Positions 24,215-32,205 of a stretch of 64,000 nt of DNA are shown one piece after another. Source of the DNA: Streptomyces luomodiensis (lineage in GTDB: Bacteria; Actinomycetota; Actinomycetes; Streptomycetales; Streptomycetaceae). Each line of letters starts with the position of its first letter. Position 1 is the stretch's first letter. Position numbers and translations under genes: made by a program. The DNA lies in NCBI RefSeq assembly GCF_031679605.1, contig NZ_CP117522.1:6200001-6264000 (forward strand), read 5' to 3'. The notes beneath the pieces were generated by a model, which saw nothing but the letters and a program-made list of their open reading frames with translations, was not told the DNA's origin and searched no databases.

Positions 24215-25225
24215 CTACAGGCCGTGGACGTGCTCGCCGACCGCCTTCGACCAGGCGTTCCCGTTCGCCGCGTCCCAGTTGGTGGACCAGGTCATCGCGC
24301 CGCGGATGCCGGGGTAGGTCTTGGACGGCTTGAAGCTGCCGCAGCCGGTGCCCTTGGCGAGGCAGTCGAGGGCGTCGTTGACCACGCCCGGCTCGACGTA
24401 GCCGGAGCCGGCGCCGCTGGTGGAGGCGGGGACGCCGATGCCGACCTGGGACGGGTCCAGGCCGTTCTCGAGCTGGATACAGGCGAGGGCGGTGAGGAAG
24501 TCGACCGAGCCCTGGGAGTAGACCTGGCCGTCACAGCCCTGCATCGAGCCGCTGTTGTAGTACTGCATGTTGACCACCGTCAGGAAGTCCTTGATGCCCA
24601 GGGCGGTCTTGAAGTACTCGGTGTTCGCCGACTGCATGTCGATGGTCTGCGGCGCCATGGTGACCACGACGTCGCTCTTCTTGTCGTGGACGGCCTTGAG
24701 GGCCTTGGTCATGTAGGTGGAGTTGACGCCGTTCTCCAGGTCGATGTCGACGCCGTCGAACCCGTACTCGTCCATCAGGCCGGTGATGGAGGAGGCGAAG
24801 GCGTCCGCGGAGGCGTCGTCGCTGACCGAGATCGTGCCCTTCTCACCGCCGACGGAGATGATCACGGACTTCCCGGCCGCCTGCTTGGCCTTGATGTCGT
24901 CCTTGAACTGCTGCTCGTCGCTGTAGCCGGTGGCGGGGTCGAGGGTGAAGTCGACCGCTCCGGGGGTGCCGGTGGCGTCTGCGAAGGCGACCGCGATGAT
25001 GTCGTAGTCGTCCGGGACGTCCGAGAGCTTCTGGGTCGTCGCGCCGTTGTCGAAGTTCTGCCAGTAGCCGGTGACGGCGTGCTCGGGGACGGCGGCGGCG
25101 CCATGCCCGGCGGCGGGCTGCTCCTCGGACGCGTGGGCCGATCCGGCGGATATCAGCCCTCCGGCGGCGAGGGCGGCGACCGCGGCGGCGGAGAGCAACC
25201 GCTTGGTGATCTGTGCGCGTACCAC
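24215..25225 (-). CDS. Secreted GH18 chitinase (single catalytic domain)
   Basis: 336 aa. Signal peptide LLSAAAVAALAAGGLISAG ending near SAHA. GH18 domain: HAVTGYWQNFDNG at the first strand, VIISVGGEKGT, and the catalytic DGVDIDLE motif (DxxDxDxE, Glu as acid). It lacks the carbohydrate-binding and FnIII modules of its neighbour but shares long blocks with it (QQFKDDIKAKQAAGKS, YYNSGSMxGCDG, GAMTWSTNWDA), so the pair is a duplication. Hydrolyses chitin to chitobiose outside the cell. A DasR-type site lies 84 bp upstream of the ATG. Confidence 0.93.
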   Translation of the reverse strand: MVRAQITKRLLSAAAVAALAAGGLISAGSAHASEEQPAAGHGAAAVPEHAVTGYWQNFDNGATTQKLSDVPDDYDIIAVAFADATGTPGAVDFTLDPATGYSDEQQFKDDIKAKQAAGKSVIISVGGEKGTISVSDDASADAFASSITGLMDEYGFDGVDIDLENGVNSTYMTKALKAVHDKKSDVVVTMAPQTIDMQSANTEYFKTALGIKDFLTVVNMQYYNSGSMQGCDGQVYSQGSVDFLTALACIQLENGLDPSQVGIGVPASTSGAGSGYVEPGVVNDALDCLAKGTGCGSFKPSKTYPGIRGAMTWSTNWDAANGNAWSKAVGEHVHGL

Positions 25226-25308
25226 GACAGCCTCCGTATGTGGGGGGAGAGGTGTGGGGGTGGTGTTGCCAATGCGCGTTCAGGGGCCCCTGTGGCGTGC
25301 GTATAAGG

Positions 25309-25333
25309 TGGTCCAGACCAATGCCGTTGTCAA
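25309..25333 (-). promoter_or_regulatory. Chitinase promoter with DasR-type site (dre) next to TTGACA
   Basis: On minus: TTGACA (25328-25333), 7 nt, then TGGTCTGGACCA (25309-25320). The 12-mer is close to the DasR consensus core TGGTCTAGACCA and to the repeat known from Streptomyces chitinase promoters. N-acetylglucosamine-linked repression by DasR is the established model for this type of site. Confidence 0.8.
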
Positions 25334-25380
25334 CCCCACGCGTCATCTTCGCTACCCGTGAGGGTGAAAAATGCGGATGA

Positions 25381-25410
25381 GGGGGCCGGAGCGCTTGCGC
25401 CCCGGCCCCC
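25381..25410. terminator. Outer hairpin downstream of the second chitinase
   Basis: GGGGGCCGG / CCGGCCCCC stem of 9 bp, 12-nt loop, 92 bp past the minus-strand chitinase stop. Confidence 0.5.
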
Positions 25411-25462
25411 TTTCCCCTTCTGAGCCTTCTGCGACTTCTGGGCCTTCTACGATCCTTCCGCT

Positions 25463-25491
25463 CCCCTTCCGCTCGCTTTCCGCGGAAGGGG
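25463..25491 (-). terminator. Terminator of the modular chitinase gene
   Basis: 10-bp perfect stem CCCCTTCCGC / GCGGAAGGGG with a 9-nt loop, starting 11 nt after the minus-strand stop. Confidence 0.65.
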
Positions 25492-25501
25492 CCGCGTCAC
25501 G

Positions 25502-27226
25502 CTACGGCAGCCCGTGGACCTTGGGGCCCACCGCGTTGGACCACGCGTTGCCCGCGGTCGCGTCCCAGTTGGTGGACCAGGTCATCGCGCCGCGCAGCGC
25601 CGGGTAGGTCCTGGACGGTTTGAAGGCGCCGCAGTTCGTGCCGCGGGCCAGGCAGTCCAGGGCGTTGTTCACGACCGTCGGGGAGACGTAGCCGCTGCCC
25701 GCGCCGCGCGTCGAGGCGGGGACGCCGAGGCCGACCTGGGACGGGGACAGTCCGCCCTCCAGCTGGATGCAGGCCAGGGCGGTGAGGAAGTCGACCGAGC
25801 CCTGGGAGTAGACCTTGCCGTCGCAGCCCAGCATGGAACCGCTGTTGTAGTACTGCGTGTTGACCACCGTCAGGATGTCCTTGATGTTCAGCGCCGTCTG
25901 GAAGTAGGCGTTGGACGTGGACTGCATGTCGAGCGTCTGCGGGGCCATGGTGATGACGAGCCCTGACCCGGCCTTCGCCGACAGCGCGCGCAGCGCCTGG
26001 GTCATATAGGTGGCGTTGAGGCCGTTCTCCAGGTCGATGTCGACGCCGTCGAAGCCGTACTCCTGCATCAGGGCGTAGACGGAGTTGGCGAAGTTGTTCG
26101 CGGACGCGGTGTCGTTGACGGACACCGTGCCGTTCTGGCCGCCGATCGAGATCACGACGGACTTCCCGGCCGCCTGCTTGGCCTTGATGTCGTCCTTGAA
26201 CTGCTGCTCGCTGCCGTAGCCGACGGCGGGGTCGAGATGGAAGTCGACCGCTCCCGGGGTGCCGGTGGCGTCCGCGAAGGCGACCGCGATGATGTCGTAC
26301 TGGTCCTGGACGGCGGCCAGCTTCTGCACGGTCGCGCCGTTGTCGAAGTTCTGCCAGTAGCCGGTGACCGCGTGCTTCGGCACGGTGCCGCCACCGCCCC
26401 CGCCGCTTCCGGCCGAGGTCGTGCCCGTGACGGCGGACGACCTGGGCGACTCACCCGCCGCGTTGGTGGCGGTGACCTCGAACCGGTAGGGGGTGGACGG
26501 CGACAGGCCGGTCACGGTCGCCGAGGTGCCGCTGACCGACTGCACCTTGGAGCCGTCGCGGTAGACGTTGTAGCCGGTCGCGCCGGTGACCGGGGACCAG
26601 GACAGGGCGATGGAGGACGAGGTGACGGCGCCGGTGCTCAGCCCGCCCGGCGCGGCGGGCACGGGGTCGCCGGGGTCACCGGGGTCGCCGCCGGGGCCGG
26701 TCAGGGCGATGTCGTCGGCGTAGTAGGCGGGCTGGCCGTACCAGCCGTGGGTGTAGACGGTCACCGAGGTGGTGTTCGCGCCGGTGGTGAAGGACGTGCT
26801 GAGCTGCTGCCAGCCGGTGGCCGAGGGCGTCCAGGTCGAGACGTCGGTGGTGCCGGTGCCGCTCGCGCCGAGGTACACATAGCTGCCCTGCACCCAGGCG
26901 CTGAGCGTGTACGAGGAGTTGGGCCGGACGGCGACGGTCTGGGCGCAGCGGGCGTTGTCCGTGCCCGCCGGGGTGGCCTTGAGCGCGGCCGAGCCGCTGT
27001 GGACGGGGCTCGTGACGGTGGTGCCGGCGGCGGCCGAGCAGGTCCAGCCGCTGAGGCCGGATTCGAAACCGGGGTTCTGGGCGAGGTTGGCGGCGGCGGC
27101 GCTCGCGGCGCCGCCGCCGAGGGCGACCAGGCCGGTGGCGCCCAGCGCGGCGGTGGCGAACGCGCTGGTCAGCCGGGCGAACCGGCGTCTGAGCCGGGTG
27201 TTGCGGGGGTGTGGGGCACGGTCCAT
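25502..27226 (-). CDS. Secreted modular GH18 chitinase (CBM + FnIII + GH18)
   Basis: 574 aa from the ATG complementary to 27224-27226 (GGAGG upstream). Twin-Arg-like basic signal region (LRRRFARLTSAF) and hydrophobic core to about residue 45. N-terminal jelly-roll carbohydrate-binding module (AQNPGFESGLSGWTC ... VTVYTHGWYGQPAYYADDIAL), a Gly-Asp-Pro linker, a fibronectin III domain (PAAPGGLSTGAVTSSSIALSWS), a poly-Gly linker, then GH18 with DGVDIDLE. Closely related to the single-domain chitinase next to it. Degrades chitin extracellularly; CBM and FnIII should improve action on solid chitin. Has the same promoter layout as its neighbour. Confidence 0.94.
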   Translation of the reverse strand: MDRAPHPRNTRLRRRFARLTSAFATAALGATGLVALGGGAASAAAANLAQNPGFESGLSGWTCSAAAGTTVTSPVHSGSAALKATPAGTDNARCAQTVAVRPNSSYTLSAWVQGSYVYLGASGTGTTDVSTWTPSATGWQQLSTSFTTGANTTSVTVYTHGWYGQPAYYADDIALTGPGGDPGDPGDPVPAAPGGLSTGAVTSSSIALSWSPVTGATGYNVYRDGSKVQSVSGTSATVTGLSPSTPYRFEVTATNAAGESPRSSAVTGTTSAGSGGGGGGTVPKHAVTGYWQNFDNGATVQKLAAVQDQYDIIAVAFADATGTPGAVDFHLDPAVGYGSEQQFKDDIKAKQAAGKSVVISIGGQNGTVSVNDTASANNFANSVYALMQEYGFDGVDIDLENGLNATYMTQALRALSAKAGSGLVITMAPQTLDMQSTSNAYFQTALNIKDILTVVNTQYYNSGSMLGCDGKVYSQGSVDFLTALACIQLEGGLSPSQVGLGVPASTRGAGSGYVSPTVVNNALDCLARGTNCGAFKPSRTYPALRGAMTWSTNWDATAGNAWSNAVGPKVHGLP

Positions 27227-27307
27227 GACTGCCTCCGTGGGGGAATCCGTTGGGAAGCCGGCGTGAAGGAGGAGCTTGCGGACGGTGGCCACCGTATGAA
27301 CGTAAAG

Positions 27308-27332
27308 TGGTCCAGACCAATAGTCTTGTCAA
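27308..27332 (-). promoter_or_regulatory. Second DasR-type chitinase promoter
   Basis: On minus: TTGACA (27327-27332), 7 nt, TGGTCTGGACCA (27308-27319), 82 bp before the ATG. Same element, order and spacing as at 25309-25333. Confidence 0.8.
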
Positions 27333-27413
27333 GAGGATGCGCGCCCTCCGCGACCGGCCCGGGTGAGGAACCCAGAGGAACTGTTCTCTCGCGCGGCTTT
27401 CGTGGATAAAGTG

Positions 27414-27447
27414 ACGATGCACCAGGACAGACGACGCACCAGGACAG
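27414..27447 (+). repeat. 17-bp direct repeat upstream of the Tad operon
   Basis: ACGATGCACCAGGACAG is followed directly by ACGACGCACCAGGACAG (one mismatch), 60 bp before the first gene of the rightward operon. Possible regulator site, or part of a promoter region. Confidence 0.5.
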
Positions 27448-27506
27448 GGGCAGTAAAGACCTGTGGCCGCCGCCGCTCGGCGCCGATGTGAGACGGGGTA
27501 GCCGAC

Positions 27507-28412
27507 GTGCCCACCGCGATAGCAGTCACCGGCCGGGAGCTGGTGCTTCCGCCGCCCGACGGGCAGACTCCGTCGGCCGTAGTGCTCCGCCCGCCGGAGG
27601 CGCAGTCGCTCGACGACGCGGCCGCCGAGGTCGCGACCCTCCTGGACCAGCAGGGTTATCTCATCGTGCTCTACCCGGCCGCGACCCCCGCGGCCGTGGT
27701 TCGCCGGCTGCACACCGTGCGCGCCGTCCTGGAGAGCGACCGGATGGCGCTGCTGCCGCTCGAACTGCCGCCGCTGGCCGTGGCCGTGCTCGCCCGCCAG
27801 CTGCGCCAGCTGTCCATATCGGACTTCAGCCCCGGCGTCCTGGCCTGCGCCGCCCGGCTGCTCTCCCACTACATCCACGCGGGCGCGCTCCTGGGCAGCG
27901 TCGCCCGGCTGGACCGGGTCCCGGTCAGCCTCACCTCGCACGTCAAGTCATGGATGCCCGGCGCCCAGTTCGGGGTGCTCGCCCACCCCACCCCGCGGCT
28001 GGTCAGGGTCGGCGGCGCGGCGGAGCTGCCCGCCCCCGGATACGCCACCGCCCTGACCGTCGCCCGGGGCCAGCTGACCAGCCATGGCCACGGGAACGGC
28101 GGCGCGGGCCACGACGACTGGGTCACCGGCGCCCTCGCCCCCGCCTGGGGCGTACGGGGGGTGGAGGAGGTGCCGCTGCCCGCCGAGTCGGCGCGCTGGT
28201 GGGGCACCCCGAAGCTGATCGAGTTCGCCGCGGCCATCCCCGACCTCTCGGTGCTCTACCAGCTCGTGGCCTCCGTCAGGAGAGAGGAGTGCCACTGGTG
28301 CGGTTTCGAACTCATCGGCGACCGCTGCGCCTTCTGTTCCTGCCCGGTGGCGCGCGGCGATGAGATCCCCGCCCTGCTCACGTCCCACCGTCCCGCCCTG
28401 ACCAGCCGGTAA
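27507..28412 (+). CDS. Hypothetical protein with C-terminal zinc ribbon, first gene of the Tad locus
   Basis: 301 aa from a GTG. No known catalytic motif recognised. Leu/Ala-rich core with possible helical bundle (VVRRLHTVRAVLESDRM; LAVAVLARQLRQLSIS). The C-terminus has C-x2-C ... C-x2-C-x-C (EECHWCGFELIGDRCAFCSC), a likely zinc knuckle. It lies 26 bp before cpaB and reads the same way, so probably belongs to pilus assembly or its control. Function unknown. Confidence 0.72.
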   Translation: MPTAIAVTGRELVLPPPDGQTPSAVVLRPPEAQSLDDAAAEVATLLDQQGYLIVLYPAATPAAVVRRLHTVRAVLESDRMALLPLELPPLAVAVLARQLRQLSISDFSPGVLACAARLLSHYIHAGALLGSVARLDRVPVSLTSHVKSWMPGAQFGVLAHPTPRLVRVGGAAELPAPGYATALTVARGQLTSHGHGNGGAGHDDWVTGALAPAWGVRGVEEVPLPAESARWWGTPKLIEFAAAIPDLSVLYQLVASVRREECHWCGFELIGDRCAFCSCPVARGDEIPALLTSHRPALTSR

Positions 28413-28438
28413 CGTCCCCGAACGAGGTTGTGCGTCCC

Positions 28439-29143
28439 ATGAATTCACGCCAGCGCCGCGGAGTCATCCTGCTGCTCCTGTCGGTCCTGTGCGCCGTCGG
28501 TGCCTTCGCCGGAGTGCTCGCCGTCATCGACGACGTGGAGTCGAAGGTCGGCCCCGAGACCACCGCGTACAAGCTCACCTCGGACGTCAAGCCGTACAAG
28601 GCCCTGGAGGCGGGGCAGTTCGAGAAGGTCTCGATGCCCGAGCGCTATGTGCCCTCCACCGCCGTCACCGATCTCGCCGAGCTACGCGGGAAGATCGCGG
28701 TGACCCAGCTGGCCAAGGGGTCGCTGCTGCAGCGGGACATGATCGTGGACCGGCCCGCCCTGAAGCCCGGCGAACAGGAGATCGCCATCATGATCGACGC
28801 GGCCACCGGTGTCGCGGGCAAGATCACGCCGGGTGCGAAGGTCAACATCTACGCGACCTTCGAGGGCAGGACCCAGGACGAGGAACCGGTCTCCAAGCTG
28901 ATCGTCGCGGGCGCCGAGGTGCTCGACCTCGGCAAGATCACCGCCCTGGAGCCGGACCAGGACGACAAGCGGCGGATCAACGAGGCCGTCCCGATCACCT
29001 TCGCGCTCGACACCAAGAACGCCCAGCGCGTGGCGTACGCCGAGTCCTTCGCCTCCCACGTGCGGCTCGCGCTGGTCGCCCCGGGCGAGGACGACTCCAT
29101 AGACCCCGGCGACCGCACCTACACCCTCGACGGTGACAAGTGA
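28439..29143 (+). CDS. cpaB: Flp pilus assembly protein CpaB (SAF domain)
   Basis: 234 aa from the ATG at 28439 (the GTG at 28430 has too short a spacer to GAGG). N-terminal membrane anchor (GVILLLLSVLCAVGAFAGVLAVI), then the SAF domain with ARxLxxGxxI-like YKALEAGQFEKVSMPERYVP and GSLLQRDMIV, and the RcpC/CpaB domain (AIMIDAATGVAGKITPGAKVNIYATF). In Tad systems CpaB helps at the cell envelope; in Gram-positives without an outer membrane its precise job is unclear. Next gene starts 16 nt later. Confidence 0.88.
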   Translation: MNSRQRRGVILLLLSVLCAVGAFAGVLAVIDDVESKVGPETTAYKLTSDVKPYKALEAGQFEKVSMPERYVPSTAVTDLAELRGKIAVTQLAKGSLLQRDMIVDRPALKPGEQEIAIMIDAATGVAGKITPGAKVNIYATFEGRTQDEEPVSKLIVAGAEVLDLGKITALEPDQDDKRRINEAVPITFALDTKNAQRVAYAESFASHVRLALVAPGEDDSIDPGDRTYTLDGDK

Positions 29144-29159
29144 GTGAGGAGGTGCCGCG

Positions 29160-30902
29160 GTGACGATCAGGATTCTGCCGGCCGTCGGCGACCCCGACGC
29201 CGCCCGCTCCCTCGGCGGGCTGCTCGGCCGGCTGCCCGGTGTCGAGCCGTCGGAGCCGGTGGGCGACTCGACCACGCTGCTCGACACCCTCGCCGCGCTG
29301 GCCGCCGCCTCCCTGGAGGAGCTGCCGGAGGTCGTCCTCGTCCATGAGCGCATCGGCCCGGCCCCCGCGCTGGAGCTGATCCGCGAGATCGCGCTGCGCT
29401 TCCCGGCGGTGGGCGTGGTCCTGGTGACCGCCGACGCGGGGCCCGCGCTGTACTCGGCCGCCATGGACGCCGGCGCCCGCGGCATCGCCGGGATACCGCT
29501 GTCGTACGACGAACTGGCCGCCCGTGTCCAGGGCGCCGCCCAGTGGGCGACCGGCGTGCGCCGCCACCTCGGGGGCGGCGGCGACCAGCTCACCGCCGGG
29601 CCCGGCGGCAAACTGGTCGCGGTCGCGGGCGCCAAGGGCGGGGTCGGCACCACCGTGACCGCCGTGCAGCTCGCGCTCGCCGCGCGGGCCGCGGGCCGTA
29701 AGGTCGCGCTCGTCGACATGGACCTCCAGGCCGGGGACGTCGCCTCCTACCTCGACGTCCAGTTCCGGCGCTCGATCGCCGACCTGGCGCAGATCAGCGA
29801 CATCTCGCCGCGCGTGCTCCAGGACGCGGTGTTCACCCACCAGACCGGGCTCGGGCTGCTGCTCGCGCCGGGCGAGGGGGAGCGCGGCGAAGAGGTGACC
29901 GACCGCACCGCCCGCCAGGTCATCGGCGCCCTGCGGTCGCGCTTCGAACTCGTGGTCGTCGACTGCGGTACGCAGATGACCTCCGCGGGCGCCGCCGCCG
30001 TGGAGACCGCGGACATCGCACTGCTGGTGACCACCCCCGACGTGGTCGCGGTGCGCGCCGCCAAGCGCATGGTCCGGCTCTGGGACCGGCTCCAGATCCG
30101 CAAGGCCGAGGAGACCGTGACCGTGGTCAACCGGCTCACCCGCAGCGCCGAGATCCAGCCCCAGCTGGTCCAGCGGGCCACGGGCACGACGGTGGCGCGC
30201 ACGGCGATCCCGGCCGGCTACAAGGAGCTCCAGCCCGCCGTCGACTCCGGCCGGATGCACGACCTGGACGCCAAGTCGGCCGTCAAACAGGCGCTGTGGG
30301 GGCTGGCCGGCGAGCTGGGCCTGGCGGACGCCGCGCCCCCGGGCGGCGGCCGCCGCGCCGCCCACCGGGGCGGCCACGCGGCCGGGGGCGGCGAGCGCTC
30401 GCTGCCGGGGCTGCGGCGGCGCCACGCCATAGCGGCGGGCGGCGACGCGGCGGCGGAGGGCAGCGTGGGCGACGGCACCGACGCGCGGGGCGAGATCGCC
30501 CCCTCGCCCCCCACCAGCCGCTTCCTGCGCAAGCGCGGCGACCGCGGCCAGGTGACGGTCGAATTCCTCGGCGTCCTGCCGCTGGCGCTGACCGTGCTCG
30601 TGGTCGTCTGGCAGCTGGTGCTGGTCGGCTACACGTACTCACTGGCGGGCAACTCGGCCGACAAGGGCGCCCGCGCGGGCGCCGCCAAGGGCGCGGGCGC
30701 CTGCCAGGAGGCGGCGAGCAAGGACATCCCCGGCTCCTGGAGCGCCGACATCGACTGCGCCGGCGGCGACGGCGCGGTCTACAAGGCCACGGTGAAACTC
30801 CACGTCCCGATCCTCTTCCCCGGCGCCGCCGACTTCCCCTGGACGGTCACCGGCACGGCGGGCGCGGCGGACGAAACCGATCTGGCGGGCGGAGGGGAGT
30901 GA
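29160..30902 (+). CDS. CpaE-like MinD/ParA ATPase fused to a TadE-like pseudopilin
   Basis: 580 aa in one uninterrupted frame. Residues 1-130: degenerate response-receiver domain as in CpaE. Residues 150-400: MinD/ParA-type ATPase with deviant Walker A AGAKGGVGTT, VDMDLQAGDV and VVVDCG. Residues 405-460: Gly/Ala/Arg linker. From about 461: type IVb prepilin motif G463|QVTVEF with Glu at +5 and a hydrophobic stretch (LPLALTVLVVVWQLVLVGY), that is a TadE domain. An in-frame GTG at 30465 with GGAGGG 4 nt upstream could also give a separate 145-aa TadE. CpaE places Tad machinery; TadE is a minor pseudopilin. Having both on one chain, with the peptidase site between them, is unusual. Confidence 0.82.
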   Translation: MTIRILPAVGDPDAARSLGGLLGRLPGVEPSEPVGDSTTLLDTLAALAAASLEELPEVVLVHERIGPAPALELIREIALRFPAVGVVLVTADAGPALYSAAMDAGARGIAGIPLSYDELAARVQGAAQWATGVRRHLGGGGDQLTAGPGGKLVAVAGAKGGVGTTVTAVQLALAARAAGRKVALVDMDLQAGDVASYLDVQFRRSIADLAQISDISPRVLQDAVFTHQTGLGLLLAPGEGERGEEVTDRTARQVIGALRSRFELVVVDCGTQMTSAGAAAVETADIALLVTTPDVVAVRAAKRMVRLWDRLQIRKAEETVTVVNRLTRSAEIQPQLVQRATGTTVARTAIPAGYKELQPAVDSGRMHDLDAKSAVKQALWGLAGELGLADAAPPGGGRRAAHRGGHAAGGGERSLPGLRRRHAIAAGGDAAAEGSVGDGTDARGEIAPSPPTSRFLRKRGDRGQVTVEFLGVLPLALTVLVVVWQLVLVGYTYSLAGNSADKGARAGAAKGAGACQEAASKDIPGSWSADIDCAGGDGAVYKATVKLHVPILFPGAADFPWTVTGTAGAADETDLAGGGE

Positions 30903-30906
30903 CACG

Positions 30907-32205
30907 ATGACCCGTCACCACAAAGCCTCCGCGCCAGCCCCCCGGCAGGGTGGCCGCCCTGGGGCGGCCACCTGGCCGGGGGCCGGGTTTGTGGCCTGGG
31001 CCGACGGCCTTGCGGCCTCGGACGGCGGGGCCGCCGGTGAGGCGGCGGCCCTTGCGGTTTCGGTGGCTGGGTTTGCGGCGCCGGCGCCGACTCCCCGGCG
31101 GCGTGGCCGCGCTGGGGCGGCCACCTGGCCGGGGGCCGGGTTTGTGGCTTCGGCCGAGGGCCCTGTGGCCTCGGACGGCGGGGCCGCCGGTGAGGCGGCG
31201 GCCCTTGGTGCGCCGGGTGGTGGGTCCGCGGCATTGGCCGACGGCCTTGCGGCCTGGGCGGCTGGGTTTGGGGTGGCGGGTGGCGGGCTCGTCGCCGACG
31301 TCGCGGGGCGGTGGCGAGGCTCGGACGAGGTGCTCCCCGGCGCTCCGGCGGTTGGTTCGGCACAGGCCGCCCGGCGGCGACCTCCCGAGGCGGGGGATTC
31401 GCCGCGCAGGCGCGGGGCGGCCGGTCTCGCGTCCTCGCTTCGCGGCGTCGCGTCGCCGCACGTCGCGGCCGCCCACTCGCCGCGGGACCGTCCCACGACG
31501 GTCCGCCCGGAAGCGGTAGCCCGGCGGGGCGGCCGTGGCGCGGCATTCGACCACACGGTGGTGGCCGATGCGGACGCCCGTCGGCCCGGCCGCCTGGGCG
31601 CGGGTGCCGGTGGGGGCCGCACGCGCGTGCGGGGGAGTGCCGGGGTGGCTCGGCGCCGCGTAGTCGTCGTCCCGCCGCGGGACCGACGCCGTCGTACGGC
31701 CGAGCACCCTGCGGCCTCCGCTCCGCTTGGCGGGCGGGGGCTCGCCGACGCGGGCCGCGGCCGGGCGGGTCGAGGGGCGGCGGGCGGACGCGGCAACGGA
31801 CGCGGGCGCGATCAGGGTTCGGCGTCCATCGAGTTCCTCGGGTTCCTGCCGGTCCTCATCCTCGTCGCGCTGGCCGCCGTGCAGCTCGGGATCGCCGCGT
31901 ACGCCGCGCAGCAGGCCGGGACCGCCGCGCGGGCGGCGGCGCGGACGGCCTCGCTGGACGAGCCGCGGACCAGCCCGCAGGCCGCCGGGCTGGCGGCGAT
32001 GAGCGGGTGGCTGGCCGACGGGGCCGGTATCAGCAGCGGCGGCTGCGGCGGCGGGGAGGCGCGGGCCACCGCGACCGTGGAGATTCCTTCCGTCATCCCC
32101 GGTTTCGACTTCGGCAGCGCCGAGAAGAGCGCCACGATGCCCTGCGCCGAGGGAGACGGCGCGGACGGCGGCGCGGGGGCGGCCGCGATGGGAGGCGACC
32201 GATGA
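30907..32205 (+). CDS. TadE-like pseudopilin with a very long, repeat-rich N-terminal leader
   Basis: 432 aa if started at the ATG at 30907 (GGAGGGGAG 7 nt upstream, 4 nt after the previous stop). The recognisable TadE part begins at G304|SASIEF (type IVb cleavage, Glu at +5), then FLPVLILVALAAVQLGIAAYAAQQAG and a Cys-bearing ectodomain. The 300 residues before it are Gly/Ala/Arg-rich, include a duplicated 35-residue block, and use TTT and CTT codons rare in this genome. An alternative GTG at 31645 (GGGGGAG upstream) would give a 58-aa leader and 186 aa in total. The TGA overlaps the tadA ATG. TadE identity firm; start uncertain. Confidence 0.7.
   Translation: MTRHHKASAPAPRQGGRPGAATWPGAGFVAWADGLAASDGGAAGEAAALAVSVAGFAAPAPTPRRRGRAGAATWPGAGFVASAEGPVASDGGAAGEAAALGAPGGGSAALADGLAAWAAGFGVAGGGLVADVAGRWRGSDEVLPGAPAVGSAQAARRRPPEAGDSPRRRGAAGLASSLRGVASPHVAAAHSPRDRPTTVRPEAVARRGGRGAAFDHTVVADADARRPGRLGAGAGGGRTRVRGSAGVARRRVVVVPPRDRRRRTAEHPAASAPLGGRGLADAGRGRAGRGAAGGRGNGRGRDQGSASIEFLGFLPVLILVALAAVQLGIAAYAAQQAGTAARAAARTASLDEPRTSPQAAGLAAMSGWLADGAGISSGGCGGGEARATATVEIPSVIPGFDFGSAEKSATMPCAEGDGADGGAGAAAMGGDR
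30950..31207 (+). repeat. Two 105-bp direct repeats in the tadE leader region
   Basis: Copy 1 is 30950-31054 and copy 2 is 31103-31207, starting GTGGCCGCCCTGGGG and GTGGCCGCGCTGGGG; they differ at only a few positions and lie 153 bp apart (a multiple of 3, so frame is kept). A looser match extends about 19 bp upstream of each copy. Confidence 0.85.
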
